Source of the DNA: Ignavibacteriota bacterium | Lineage (GTDB): Bacteria > Bacteroidota > Ignavibacteria > UBA10030 | Direction: 5' to 3' | DNA length: 39,467 nt | Assembly: GCA_003155495.1 (NCBI GenBank) | Contig: PMDB01000035.1 | Span: 35,209-74,675, forward strand | Part shown: in pieces, positions 15,959 to 24,370 of the stretch | How positions within the stretch are numbered: position 1 is the stretch's first letter | How the letters are laid out: the number at the start of each line of letters is the position of its first letter | Notes under the pieces: model-generated | Database searches by the model: none | What the model was told of the DNA's origin: nothing | Seen by the model: the letters and a program-made list of their open reading frames with translations, nothing else | Program-made: the position numbers and the translations under genes

Positions 15959-18052
15959 TTACTTCTTGTATTCTTTTAGTGCTCTTTCGGTTGCATCAAG
16001 CATTGCTTCGCTTCCAACAGGTGAACCGGCCGCGTTCTTCATCCACAAATCTGGAGCGATACTTCCGGATTTGACCATACGTTCCACTTCAGTGCCCACG
16101 CTGCCACTCTTCTTCACCTGCTCTTCAATCTGGTGAGATATTAAATAACCGATTGCATAATCGGGAATATAGAGAAACGAGTGAATAATGTGTGAATAGA
16201 TAGCCAGTAGAACAACATCCTTCTTTTTGAAGACCGGAGCGTAATACTTATTCCAAATTTCTTTTGCTATTTGGAGTGTAGCATCTTTGAGTTCTGCGGG
16301 TGTCGCATTGGGATGATCATACATCCAATGCCAGATTCCCATGTCCACGAGTGAAACACCTGCGATTTCGTAAGTCATCCAAAAATCATTCAGTGTCTTA
16401 AGCCCTTCGCTTTGAGGATCGGGAGAAGACAGGTCAAGCAAGTCGAGATCGTGTGCCTGAAATACAAACGCGATAGCTTCGGTAAATGCGGTATTTGGGA
16501 CGCCACTGAGAAAGTAATGATCAATATCGTTCAATGACAGCGTTTGTTCTACATTGTGTCCCATCTCGTGGACAGCAATGTTGAAACCCTTATAGTCCAT
16601 TCCATCTTTTCCAACACGCGTGCGAAGATGGGCTTTTGCGGAACGCATAGCTGCACCATATGCGTGTCCCGAGCCGCGAGCCGGATCGACCAAAATATTG
16701 TCCGCAAGATATTTCGCACGCTCTTTACTGAAACCAAGCTTCATAAGCATATTCGGCATGTCTGCTTTATACGCATCGGGTGTCGGGTATCGCTTCTTTA
16801 CTATTTCATCAAGCTCTGCTTCGGTGTATTTTCCCTTTGCACGGAAACCATTGTACCAAATGTCGTACGGTTCAAGGGATCTGCCTAATCTTTCTTCAAT
16901 CATTTTTGCTACTTTCGACACGATCGGCGAACTCAACACCGATTCGAGCATTGCTTTCACCCGTGCTTCTGGAATTTCACGCTCCTCGTCGAATTTACGC
17001 GCGATCAAGGTCGGTGCAGTGGGAGAATATGGATCGACTTTCTTTGAAGCGAGGAAGGCTTTTAATAAAGTCGCATACCGTGTATCGGGCTCGGATATAT
17101 TGCTAACTTTAAGGTTTGCTTTGGCCGGTGCATCGATATCTGTGACACCTGCAGGTTGCACCTCGTTCGTAAATGGATTCCAATCCACATTCGGATTATT
17201 CACGACGACTTCCGGAATGGTTTGTGTAACAATTCGTTCCATCACCTGCTGGATCATTTTCTGTTTGGCAATTCCATGCTCTTTGTCATTGTAATCGGCT
17301 TTCAATTCATCGCGCAGATTCCAATGTGAGAGCAGGCGCATCTTTGGAGGGAAGAGACGGTCGCCTTTTGCATCGATAAGGTGATGCATATAAATATTGT
17401 ACTCAGAAATATATTGATCTGTGATAGAAGCGGCTTCCGCAACAGCCTGATTGACTTCTGCCGGAATGCGTTTAGAAAAACGCTGTCCCAGCCTCACTTC
17501 TGCCCATTGGCGGCGCGACCATTGTTCACCGTAGGTCAACCGTTCGTTGAGCGTCGTGAGTGGGAAATTCAGCAGTACTATGAATGCGAGTTTGTTCTTG
17601 AAAAAATCATCCGTGATGTGAGCACCCGGAGAATATGCTGCGAAAGTTTCGTCGAATGGATAGATCGGTCCAAGATCGAGTTCAGATTGCTGACGGAACG
17701 CCAGGCCGATTTCGTTCATATGGCCGCTGAGTTGTTCAAGCAGATTCTCGAAGCGGTTGAACATAACATCGAGTGTTGTTTGATCGCCGGCGAAGTCTAT
17801 GCGAATGAAATCCTCAAATGCAGCCGCATCACCATCTTCCGTGCGCCAGAAATCGGCGACTTGCTTTAATCCTTTTTGCACACGAGTGCGCTGCAACTCG
17901 CCAAATTTTGCGATAAGTTCTTTCTCAAGCTTTGTTTGAGAGTCCTTCATCCATATGACCTGTGCCACTTGTGCTTTCATATGAGTCCCTAGGGTGAGCG
18001 TCAAGAATAACGCAAAAATAAACAAGTTGAGAAAATGATTAAGCGTTGACAT
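15959..18052 (-). CDS. Secreted M3-like (gluzincin) zinc metallopeptidase
   Basis: A 697-residue protein. The N-terminus is a signal peptide (LNLFIFALFLTLTLGTHMKAQ). The zinc motif HEMGH is at residues 495-499 and the likely third ligand is Glu525 in TEAIAF, 26 residues later, a spacing that fits the M3 family (HExGH with a downstream Glu). The long helical N-terminal region is also like M3 oligopeptidases. The enzyme would cleave peptides in the periplasm. A strong ribosome site (TAAGGAGTA) precedes ATG 18052. It is the last gene of a minus-strand run after the AhpD-like gene (53-bp gap). The M3 assignment is inference from motif spacing; the metallopeptidase call itself is firm. Confidence 0.87.
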   Translation of the reverse strand: MSTLNHFLNLFIFALFLTLTLGTHMKAQVAQVIWMKDSQTKLEKELIAKFGELQRTRVQKGLKQVADFWRTEDGDAAAFEDFIRIDFAGDQTTLDVMFNRFENLLEQLSGHMNEIGLAFRQQSELDLGPIYPFDETFAAYSPGAHITDDFFKNKLAFIVLLNFPLTTLNERLTYGEQWSRRQWAEVRLGQRFSKRIPAEVNQAVAEAASITDQYISEYNIYMHHLIDAKGDRLFPPKMRLLSHWNLRDELKADYNDKEHGIAKQKMIQQVMERIVTQTIPEVVVNNPNVDWNPFTNEVQPAGVTDIDAPAKANLKVSNISEPDTRYATLLKAFLASKKVDPYSPTAPTLIARKFDEEREIPEARVKAMLESVLSSPIVSKVAKMIEERLGRSLEPYDIWYNGFRAKGKYTEAELDEIVKKRYPTPDAYKADMPNMLMKLGFSKERAKYLADNILVDPARGSGHAYGAAMRSAKAHLRTRVGKDGMDYKGFNIAVHEMGHNVEQTLSLNDIDHYFLSGVPNTAFTEAIAFVFQAHDLDLLDLSSPDPQSEGLKTLNDFWMTYEIAGVSLVDMGIWHWMYDHPNATPAELKDATLQIAKEIWNKYYAPVFKKKDVVLLAIYSHIIHSFLYIPDYAIGYLISHQIEEQVKKSGSVGTEVERMVKSGSIAPDLWMKNAAGSPVGSEAMLDATERALKEYKK

Positions 18053-18105
18053 AAAATACTCCTTAGAATATTGTCATTCCATGAAAAAGATTTCAACACC
18101 GATTT

Positions 18106-18468
18106 TTAGACTTCCAATGGCTTATGTTCTGCTCGAAGAGTGTCGATTGTTTCCACGGCGTGGCGTAAGTGCGGAATAAAAATGCTTCCACCGACAATGA
18201 GTGCCACGTTCAAAGCGTCATATAATTCCTCGTCTTTCCATCCTGCATCGATACATTGAATGAGATGATAATCTATGCAATCGTTGCACCGGAGAACGGC
18301 AGAAGCGACCAAGCCCAGCAATTCTTTTGTCCTGGAATCGAGCGTTCCTTCTTTGTAGGCGGCACCATCCAAATTAAGAAACCGTTTGATACCGAGATGA
18401 TCGATTTGGCCAATGCGGTCATTCATTTTCGTGCGGTAAGTGCGGAACTCGTCAAGTTTTGTCGACAT
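18106..18468 (-). CDS. Carboxymuconolactone decarboxylase family (AhpD-like) protein
   Basis: A 120-residue, all-helical protein. The family's redox motif C-x2-C with a nearby His is present (VLRCNDCIDYHL), preceded by LDSRTKELLGLVASAV and followed by DALNVALIVGGSIFIPHL. AhpD-like members use the Cys pair as a thiol reductase or peroxidase partner; true decarboxylases lack this pair, so a redox function is favoured. The start ATG 18468 has AGGATAA upstream. It lies between hemerythrin genes and the peptidase on the same strand, in a setting that looks like oxidative or nitrosative stress defence. Confidence 0.88.
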   Translation of the reverse strand: MSTKLDEFRTYRTKMNDRIGQIDHLGIKRFLNLDGAAYKEGTLDSRTKELLGLVASAVLRCNDCIDYHLIQCIDAGWKDEELYDALNVALIVGGSIFIPHLRHAVETIDTLRAEHKPLEV

Positions 18469-18517
18469 AGTTTATCCTAAGGAATCTTCCTGATTATTGA
18501 TGCTGAAATCCCGTCTG

Positions 18518-18934
18518 TCATGGTTTTGAGATCTTTTTCGATGCAAGGAATGGAATGTAATGTCTGTCGGTTCCAAGCACATGGTAAGAATACCACTCTT
18601 TGAGATATCGGAGAAGTTCTATTCGCAATTCATCCCCACTGCTGCTTTCTATTCTCAAAGCAAGACCAACTGTTTTCATAATAAAGTCAATGTGCTCCAA
18701 TACGTGTTGCTTCAGATTGGGAAAATGTACTTGTAAAAGATATCGTTCCTCTGTAGCAAAATGTGTATAGGCATAATGAATGATCGAAGAGAGCGCAGGT
18801 GAAAATTTTGCTGCTTCGTATTTGTCTCTCTGCTCTTCGAGCAGTGTATTGATCGTCTTGAGTAGATTTCGATGTTGGTCATCAAGTTCCTTCACACCGA
18901 CGGTATATTCATTTTGCCATTCTATGGTTTTCAT
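18518..18934 (-). CDS. Bacteriohemerythrin (copy 1)
   Basis: A 138-residue hemerythrin-like four-helix protein. The di-iron ligand set is complete: His21 (DDQHRNL), His58 and Glu62 (HFATEER), His77, His81 (KQHVLEHIDF), His118 and Asp123 (HVLGTD). The family reversibly binds O2 and is used in bacteria for oxygen delivery, sensing or protection, and for NO binding in some cases. It follows a second hemerythrin gene by 19 bp; the two are paralogues with the same W-x-N/D-x-Y-x-[VI]-G-V-K-E start. No extra domain is fused. Confidence 0.93.
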   Translation of the reverse strand: MKTIEWQNEYTVGVKELDDQHRNLLKTINTLLEEQRDKYEAAKFSPALSSIIHYAYTHFATEERYLLQVHFPNLKQHVLEHIDFIMKTVGLALRIESSSGDELRIELLRYLKEWYSYHVLGTDRHYIPFLASKKISKP

Positions 18935-18953
18935 TGCCTGCGGCTCCTTGCTC

Positions 18954-19361
18954 TTAAGTAAATCCTTTATCCATGAGCGCTTTTTGATAGTCTCGATCTG
19001 TTCCCATGATATGTGCCATATACCAGTCTTTTAGATAATTGAGAATCTTTTGCTGGATATCCGGTTCTTTCTTTTCACAATCATGCACAAGTTTCATCAC
19101 TTCTGTTATGAATACAGTATGTTCCTGTTGATGTTCGATCAATTTTGCGTACTGTGCTTCTCGCATGTAACGCTCTTCAGTGGCAAAGTGGATTTTCGTA
19201 TAGTCGACGAGCTGGATGAGCATAGCGAAAAAATATTTTCCGTCTGTCTCGTACCTCTGCGACGTAGAGAGTTTACTGATGATGTCGAATAATCCACGAT
19301 GTTGAATGTCGATCTCTTTCACACCGATGTTATATGTATCTTCCCATTCGAGGAATTGCAT
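18954..19361 (-). CDS. Bacteriohemerythrin (copy 2)
   Basis: A 135-residue protein beginning MQFLEWEDTYNIGVKEI. The open frame reaches back to 19445, but that extension has no family match. ATG 19361 has GAGGCAGG upstream and aligns with copy 1. Iron ligands are in DIQHRGL, KIHFATEERYM, IEHQQEHTVF and AHIMGTD. It lies 19 bp before copy 1 and 19 bp after the PAS gene, so all three are probably on one transcript. Two adjacent hemerythrins suggest either different O2/NO affinity or a heteromer. Confidence 0.92.
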   Translation of the reverse strand: MQFLEWEDTYNIGVKEIDIQHRGLFDIISKLSTSQRYETDGKYFFAMLIQLVDYTKIHFATEERYMREAQYAKLIEHQQEHTVFITEVMKLVHDCEKKEPDIQQKILNYLKDWYMAHIMGTDRDYQKALMDKGFT

Positions 19362-19380
19362 ACATGCCTGCCTCTTTCTT

Positions 19381-19722
19381 TTACGTCCGAATAAAATGCG
19401 GCATTTCGGATGGAATGGGAAGGCTGAGTTCAACAAAACCGCCATATGTTCCGTCTTGATACCACGGTACCTGATAAATCAACTTATTTGCGCTTCGCTT
19501 TTCAATGGTGTAATAATTTGGTTTCTCGGTTTTTAACATTTCGGCAAGCTGCAAGCGGGCCGGTTCAGGATGGCACTCAAGGAGGTTTTTCCCGAGTAGC
19601 TTTTCGCCTCCGTCTGCTTGAAAAACTTCAATTGCCTTATCGTTCATTTCGAGAATGATCCCATGGACATCGCATACAGTAATTGCGGCAGGGAACGATT
19701 TAATCCATTCATGCTTCATCAT
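19381..19722 (-). CDS. Stand-alone PAS-domain protein
   Basis: A 113-residue protein made of one PAS fold: AITVCDVHGIILEMNDKA, then GKNLLECHPEPARLQL, YYTIEKRSANKLIYQVPWYQDG and GGFVELSLPIP. The CHPEPA segment and the terminal strand resemble the PAS module that follows a hemerythrin domain in DUF438-type proteins, where CHP is also seen. No output domain is attached, so it may work by binding partners. It starts at tandem ATGs (19722/19719), 10 bp after the DinB-like gene, and is followed by two hemerythrin genes. I infer a sensing or redox-ligand role; the ligand is unknown. Confidence 0.82.
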   Translation of the reverse strand: MMKHEWIKSFPAAITVCDVHGIILEMNDKAIEVFQADGGEKLLGKNLLECHPEPARLQLAEMLKTEKPNYYTIEKRSANKLIYQVPWYQDGTYGGFVELSLPIPSEMPHFIRT

Positions 19723-19731
19723 GGATTCTAT

Positions 19732-20202
19732 CTACCATTTCATTTTCTCACGGAATGTGACGATCTGCTGCATGTGGGATTCGCCATGTCTTGAATATAA
19801 TTTTAGTACTTCAAAAAGGGTCACCCTGCCGTTTTCCAGATGAATCCCTTCTCTCGTCCAGCTCGTTTCCGGCAGCGACCGCAAGAAAAGGACCCATCGT
19901 TCGTGCAATCCTTTGATAAGCGTTAGGGTTGATTCAATCGGACCACTCTTGCAATCTGCAAGAATTGCCCATTGATCTTGGTTATAGGGTTTCAGGATGG
20001 GCTTTTCTTCAGTGACGATCAGCTTCATCCGCGTGCATGCGTTCATATTGGCATCGGCAATATGATGCGTAATCTGCCGGATGGTCCATTTACCTTCGCC
20101 GACAGGCGTATCGAGCTGCTTATCGGACAATCCAAGTACGGCGGCGCTAAGAGCATTAGGAAGTCGCTCAATAGCATCAATAAAAATTTTATGTTCTGTC
20201 AT
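19732..20202 (-). CDS. DinB-like (DinB_2/YfiT type) putative metal-dependent hydrolase or thiol transferase
   Basis: A 156-residue four-helix protein. Metal-ligand positions of the family are present: a His pair in ITHHIADANMN (about 46-47) and H-x3-H in YSRHGESHMQQI near the C-terminus. Motif WTIRQITHHIAD is typical of the YfiT/DinB_2 branch. Some DinB-fold proteins are bacillithiol or mycothiol S-transferases and others are of unknown function. The ribosome site AAAGGAA precedes ATG 20202. It heads the run DinB-PAS-hemerythrin-hemerythrin-AhpD-peptidase. Confidence 0.88.
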   Translation of the reverse strand: MTEHKIFIDAIERLPNALSAAVLGLSDKQLDTPVGEGKWTIRQITHHIADANMNACTRMKLIVTEEKPILKPYNQDQWAILADCKSGPIESTLTLIKGLHERWVLFLRSLPETSWTREGIHLENGRVTLFEVLKLYSRHGESHMQQIVTFREKMKW

Positions 20203-20301
20203 AAAAAAATTCCTTTCAGTTTCATTCTTTTTAAAAGTATTTTTGTCTGCTGTTTTTCGTTCTTCATCTGGATATCGAGATTAAAATAAAGATCGATGCC
20301 G

Positions 20302-20934
20302 TTATGGTTTGAAAAGGCCGGATGGTTTTGAACCAAGAAGGCCTGCCTTATAGGAACGTTTATCGACACACGTAAGTTTCCGCGTCATTGCCGGTGTCAT
20401 AATACGATATTTCCGAACACCATTCAATGCATCGCCAATAACATCCATGGCACTGTTATCAATAAGCCAATCGACTTTGTTAAAGCGGTTGAGGTTCAAT
20501 GGAGCGGTGTAACCGAGGAGCGTTCTTTCTCCTGCGATGTTAAAATATGATTCGAAGTATGACATAATCAGTTCACGCAGACTTCGGTACACCGGTTCAC
20601 GATATCGAAGTCCGACAAAATTGGATTTTGCTACAGCGCCCCAGCATTTGCCTTGTCGAAAAACAGCAAGGATGTGGTCGTCATCGCGGTCATTTGGGAG
20701 CATCTCTACAAGAAGCGGCGGAAAGCCGATCATCTGCAAAGCGGCAGCGGCAAAGACCGCGCCGTCGTAACAATGTGCCTTGTTATCCTGTAAAACACTT
20801 CGCGGACAACGATATCTTGCTTCATCACTGTAGGGAAGTGAATCAAGGAAATTCTGAATCTTGACCGGTGAAATGAGTTTGGAAAAAACTTTCAATTCTT
20901 TTTTATGAAGAAGAGATTGTAAGCGAGTTATCAT
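20302..20934 (-). CDS. Putative transglutaminase-like/cysteine-peptidase-fold protein
   Basis: A 210-residue protein without a signal peptide. A possible catalytic Cys lies in KAHCYDGAVFAAAALQMIG, at the start of a helix as in transglutaminase-like folds, and a possible catalytic His in DRDDDHILAVFR, at the start of a strand 40-odd residues later. An aromatic strand (CWGAVAKSN) follows. I do not recognise a named family; the Cys-helix/His-strand order is the only support for the fold. The C-terminal 50 residues are basic. It sits 99 bp upstream of the DinB-like gene, perhaps in the same run. Confidence 0.7.
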   Translation of the reverse strand: MITRLQSLLHKKELKVFSKLISPVKIQNFLDSLPYSDEARYRCPRSVLQDNKAHCYDGAVFAAAALQMIGFPPLLVEMLPNDRDDDHILAVFRQGKCWGAVAKSNFVGLRYREPVYRSLRELIMSYFESYFNIAGERTLLGYTAPLNLNRFNKVDWLIDNSAMDVIGDALNGVRKYRIMTPAMTRKLTCVDKRSYKAGLLGSKPSGLFKP

Positions 20935-21010
20935 ATGCCCTTCAGTCGTTTGGTGTAATTTTATCTAAGAGTAAAGTAATTCAGACTTGAATGAAAGGCA
21001 AGCAGGAAAA

Positions 21011-21229
21011 TCAAAACAACCTGTTGGCCAGGATCGGTATAATAAAATATGCCCAGCTCATGCCTGCGAAGGTAAGACCGGCAAGTGCGACGAACGCCCA
21101 AAATGCCATCATAAGTTCACCATCTTTTTTCTTGGCGCTTTGCATTGCAAAGTAGATAGCAACGCCGCCAACGAGTAATCCGATAGTCGAGAGAATCCCA
21201 AAGACTATAAGCAGCAAATTATCAGGCAT
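21011..21229 (-). CDS. Small two-helix membrane protein
   Basis: A 72-residue protein with two transmembrane segments (NLLLIVFGILSTIGLLVGGVAIYFA and MMAFWAFVALAGLTFAGMSWAYFII) joined by a short charged loop (QSAKKKDGE). Such a hairpin topology is common in small membrane regulators or stress proteins, but no family is recognised. No ribosome site is obvious before ATG 21229. It stands between two minus-strand groups. Moderate confidence that it is real, because the hydrophobic pattern and loop are coherent. Confidence 0.6.
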   Translation of the reverse strand: MPDNLLLIVFGILSTIGLLVGGVAIYFAMQSAKKKDGELMMAFWAFVALAGLTFAGMSWAYFIIPILANRLF

Positions 21230-21294
21230 GATGGAGTTAATATACAGAAACGAGCCGGCGGAAGCAAAAAGTGGGAACGAATGAAGTGAACGGC

Positions 21295-21332
21295 ATAAAT
21301 AAAAGCCGTTACCGATTGTGCGATGACGGCTT
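21295..21332 (-). terminator. Probable terminator of the tlpA-dsbD operon
   Basis: On the minus strand, AAGCCGT (21332-21326) pairs with ACGGCTT (21309-21303), with an inner ATCG/CGGT stem around CACAAT, followed by TTATTTAT. It lies 22 bp after the stop of the cysteine-containing secreted protein gene. Confidence 0.6.
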
Positions 21333-21353
21333 CTGGGAAGACATTGTTAGGCG

Positions 21354-21785
21354 TTATTTCTTTTCTACGTGTTTCTTTGCAGTGGGTGTGAAGTCTTTAA
21401 TCGTTTCTACGGTCAATTTATTATCATTCATAGTCCCAATAACTTCGACCTTGATATTGTTTTCCTTTTTTGTAGCTTTTAAGTACTCTTTTGCTTTTAT
21501 ATCCCCCGAAACATCAAACTTATAAAATGTACCTCCTGTAACAAGGCCATAGCCTTCTGCGCTGCAAGTTTCTTCGAGCGCACAGTCTTTTGTATGTCTT
21601 GCAGCTTTCGCATCCGATTTCTTGACATCAGCCATAACCATTTTTTCCCCGCACATTTGATCAACTAAATAGCCAACCATTGAGTGGGACTTTGTGTGCT
21701 CCTCTTTCGTCTTCATCTTTTCCTGTGCGGCGATAAGGGTAATAGAAAATAACGTGACAAGAATTACTGCTATTAATTTCTTCAC
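21354..21785 (-). CDS. Secreted protein with conserved cysteines, downstream of dsbD
   Basis: About 143 residues. GTG 21785, preceded by TTGGAGA, gives a standard signal peptide (MKKLIAVILVTLFSITLIAAQ); the frame could also start at TTG 21797. The mature protein has GYLVDQMCGEKMV, AARHTKDCALEETCSAEGYGLV, a GTFYKFDVSGD strand, and a KVEVIGTMNDNKLTVETIKDF ending that looks like a small OB- or beta-type domain. Three Cys, with the HTKDCALEETC cluster, suggest a metal or disulfide function. I have seen similar unnamed proteins in this phylum, without a known role. It lies 24 bp after dsbD, so it may be a substrate or partner of that disulfide reductase. Confidence 0.78.
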   Translation of the reverse strand: MKKLIAVILVTLFSITLIAAQEKMKTKEEHTKSHSMVGYLVDQMCGEKMVMADVKKSDAKAARHTKDCALEETCSAEGYGLVTGGTFYKFDVSGDIKAKEYLKATKKENNIKVEVIGTMNDNKLTVETIKDFTPTAKKHVEKK

Positions 21786-21809
21786 ATCAATCTCCAATAG
21801 TGTAAAAGA

Positions 21810-23591
21810 TTAATAATCTGTGGGCATAGCCTGGTTCAATTTAGCTAAAAATTCTTTTGGGGGAACAAAACCGATAATCCGTGATTCTGTCGCTTCTGTA
21901 CCATCCGTTCGGATGAAAACTACTGTTGGAACACCGGAGATATTGAATTTTTTCCTCAATGTCTCTGATTCAGGTGAATCAAAATATGTAAGGTCCACTT
22001 TTAATCGGCTGATATCTTTTGTTGCGTCGATCACTTTCGGATCGGTCCATGTATTGCGGTCAAGCTCCATACATGGGATACACCAGTCGGCATAGAAATC
22101 AAGGAGCACCGGCATCCCGTTTTGCTTTGCCTCCGATAAATCCAAGTCGGAATATTCTTCCCATGTCATCCCTGTGTCTCTGATACTATTGGCGTATAAA
22201 AGTCCGAGCAGAATCACCACAATTCCGAAAACCCACTGAATATTTTTTAGTACCGGTTTGTCTCTACCGGAGCTGTCAATAAATCCGAGGTAGATTCCGC
22301 CAACGACGAGAACCAAAGGGATAACATACATGTTTTCTTTTGGTGCGATAGCGAGCGAAAGATAGAACAACGCCGTTCCTGTGAGTATGACACCGAATAT
22401 ATGTTCCACCCAGACGAGCCAGGAACCGGACCGTGGGATATTTTTAATAAGTCCCGAGAACGTACCAAGAATGAGATAGGGTAATCCAAGTCCTATCGAA
22501 AGAGTAAAGAATGCCCAGAAGCCGAATGCAGCGCTTCCTTTTGCCGCAACGAATGTCAGCAGTGCAATGACCGGCGGACCGACACAGGGTGCCGCAAACA
22601 CACCGACAACTAAACCGGAAAAATAAAGAGCGATAAAACCAGTGCCGCTTGTGCCGCCGAGTCTGCTGGTAAGCCAATACGGCATCTGTATTTGATATAA
22701 TCCGAATGAACTGAGTGCTAATACAAACAACAGGGCAGCAATAGCGCCAAGTATCCACGGACTTTGCAGCCAGCTTCCAAACAATCCGCCGCCGAGCGCG
22801 GCTGTTACTCCAATGACACTATACATGGTTGCAATGCCGAGAACATAGATGATGGCTTTGATGAAGACTCGTACAAAATTTGTTTCTGACTGTGAACCAA
22901 ATAAGGATACCGTAACGGATAACATCGGATAGACACACGGAGTAAGATTGAGAGCAAGGCCGATGAGGAAGATGGCAAGAAAAGTAAGTACCGATCCTTT
23001 TTGATCAAACATGATCGCAAGTTCATTGTTTACACTTTCTCCGGCGAATTCGGATGGTTTATACCGAGAAAAAATATTTTGGTCTTGCTGAATGGTAGAT
23101 TCTTCAGTACTCACGATGTGCACGGGTATGTTCACATCGATGGTCGACGGAGCAAGACAGAGTTGATTGTTACATGCTTGAACAATGATGCTTGCTTTCA
23201 GTGTATCTCTTCCGGTTGCAAGTTTGTCTGAAAACTTGATGGAAGCAAAGATCGTCGTCATTCCTTCGTACACATCGATCGGTTGATCAGCGAAGGAGAG
23301 TAAGACGAGTTTTCCTTGCGGATACTGCACATCGGTAAGAATGATTCCCTCTCGTGCTTGAAGATCGAATGCGGTACCGATTAAATAATCGAAAGTCGGA
23401 TGATGTGAGTTGACATGCCAATTCTCATTGATGCTAAGTTGAATAGCCACTTGAGCAGTGCTGCCAACTCGAACTTTATCCGATGAGAGTTTGATCTCTA
23501 CGCTCACTTTTTTTGCTGTTGATAGTGACTGAGCAGGGAGTACCGATGCCAGTAAACTCACAAGGAGAAGAATGGAAAGAAAAAATCTCAT
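21810..23591 (-). CDS. dsbD: DsbD-like thiol:disulfide interchange protein
   Basis: A 593-residue protein with the full three-part DsbD layout. After the signal peptide is a periplasmic alpha domain with its Cys pair in ACNNQLCLAP. An eight-helix membrane domain follows, with the two redox Cys in LNLTPCVYPMLS and FAAPCVGPPVIAL. The C-terminal thioredoxin-like gamma domain has WCIPC in VLLDFYADWCIPCMELD. It carries electrons from cytoplasmic thioredoxin across the inner membrane to reduce periplasmic disulfides. It lies 74 bp after the TlpA-like gene and 24 bp before a Cys-containing secreted protein, so it forms a periplasmic thiol-redox operon. Confidence 0.95.
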   Translation of the reverse strand: MRFFLSILLLVSLLASVLPAQSLSTAKKVSVEIKLSSDKVRVGSTAQVAIQLSINENWHVNSHHPTFDYLIGTAFDLQAREGIILTDVQYPQGKLVLLSFADQPIDVYEGMTTIFASIKFSDKLATGRDTLKASIIVQACNNQLCLAPSTIDVNIPVHIVSTEESTIQQDQNIFSRYKPSEFAGESVNNELAIMFDQKGSVLTFLAIFLIGLALNLTPCVYPMLSVTVSLFGSQSETNFVRVFIKAIIYVLGIATMYSVIGVTAALGGGLFGSWLQSPWILGAIAALLFVLALSSFGLYQIQMPYWLTSRLGGTSGTGFIALYFSGLVVGVFAAPCVGPPVIALLTFVAAKGSAAFGFWAFFTLSIGLGLPYLILGTFSGLIKNIPRSGSWLVWVEHIFGVILTGTALFYLSLAIAPKENMYVIPLVLVVGGIYLGFIDSSGRDKPVLKNIQWVFGIVVILLGLLYANSIRDTGMTWEEYSDLDLSEAKQNGMPVLLDFYADWCIPCMELDRNTWTDPKVIDATKDISRLKVDLTYFDSPESETLRKKFNISGVPTVVFIRTDGTEATESRIIGFVPPKEFLAKLNQAMPTDY

Positions 23592-23665
23592 AATCTCATA
23601 TTATCCTCAGTGAGGTTCACCAGTAGACTGCTGTCTCGAAGATGTTTGATATTGTTGAGATCATC

Positions 23666-24154
23666 TTACTTTAATAATGATTTCAATTTCTGTTCGAGTA
23701 ATTCTTTTGATACTAATCCAACCTGACTGGCCATGATATATCCTTTTCTATCTACGATAAAAGTCGTCGGGATGGCTTCGATGCCGCCATACTGTTGAAC
23801 CACTTTTGCTGTTCCGAGCACTACCGGATAATTCATTTTCGCTTTTTCAATATAAGGGGCTACTTTTGACCAACCGTCTTCGTCCAGCGCAATACCGACG
23901 ATTTCAAATCCTTTGGTTTTGTACGTATTGTACACTTCGATAAAATCGGGTATCTCTGCACGGCATGGCGGACACCATGTTGCCCAAAAATTTACAAGAA
24001 CAACTTTTCCTGATAACTTGGAGAGTTCAATCACTTTTCCGTTCTGAGTTTGGAGAGAGAAGTTTGGAGCTTTTTCCCTTTTTTCCTGTTGTGCAGTGCA
24101 GGCGGTGAACAAAAATACGGTAAATACAACTGCAATACTCAATATGCGCTTCAT
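23666..24154 (-). CDS. TlpA/ResA-like thioredoxin lipoprotein
   Basis: A 162-residue protein. The signal peptide has a lipobox (FLFTAC, Cys19), then the thioredoxin-like fold of the AhpC/TSA-TlpA type: APNFSLQTQNGKVIELSKLSGK, the active site ATWCPPCRAEIP (C-x2-C), and the cis-Pro in IEAIPTTFIVDRKG. Proteins of this type reduce disulfides in the periplasm, for example apocytochrome c Cys pairs. The dsbD gene 74 bp downstream could supply the electrons. It is likely the first gene of that operon. Confidence 0.93.
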   Translation of the reverse strand: MKRILSIAVVFTVFLFTACTAQQEKREKAPNFSLQTQNGKVIELSKLSGKVVLVNFWATWCPPCRAEIPDFIEVYNTYKTKGFEIVGIALDEDGWSKVAPYIEKAKMNYPVVLGTAKVVQQYGGIEAIPTTFIVDRKGYIMASQVGLVSKELLEQKLKSLLK

Positions 24155-24370
24155 GATAATCCTTTCTTAATATATTGATTCATAATCCCCCAATCCATAA
24201 CCAACCATAGATATAAAAGGTTTCAGCCCATTTTCACTGGCTGGAAAATAGGAAAAATTCGGTTGAATTGATATTTCATGACTGGAAATCGATTATTGTT
24301 GATGTTTATGTCGTTTATTATCTCTTATCGTTTGCTTTTCATTGAATTATCGTCAATATTTTTCTCATCT

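Noticed and set aside
16620-17294. 224-codon open frame opposite the metallopeptidase
   Set aside because: It lies wholly antisense to a well-supported peptidase gene, low-complexity Ser/Phe-rich, a reading-frame shadow.
24278-24370. N-terminal hydrophobic extension of the sugar kinase
   Set aside because: The ASKHA phosphate-binding start normally lies at the very N-terminus; the extension has no ribosome site and looks like translated intergenic DNA.
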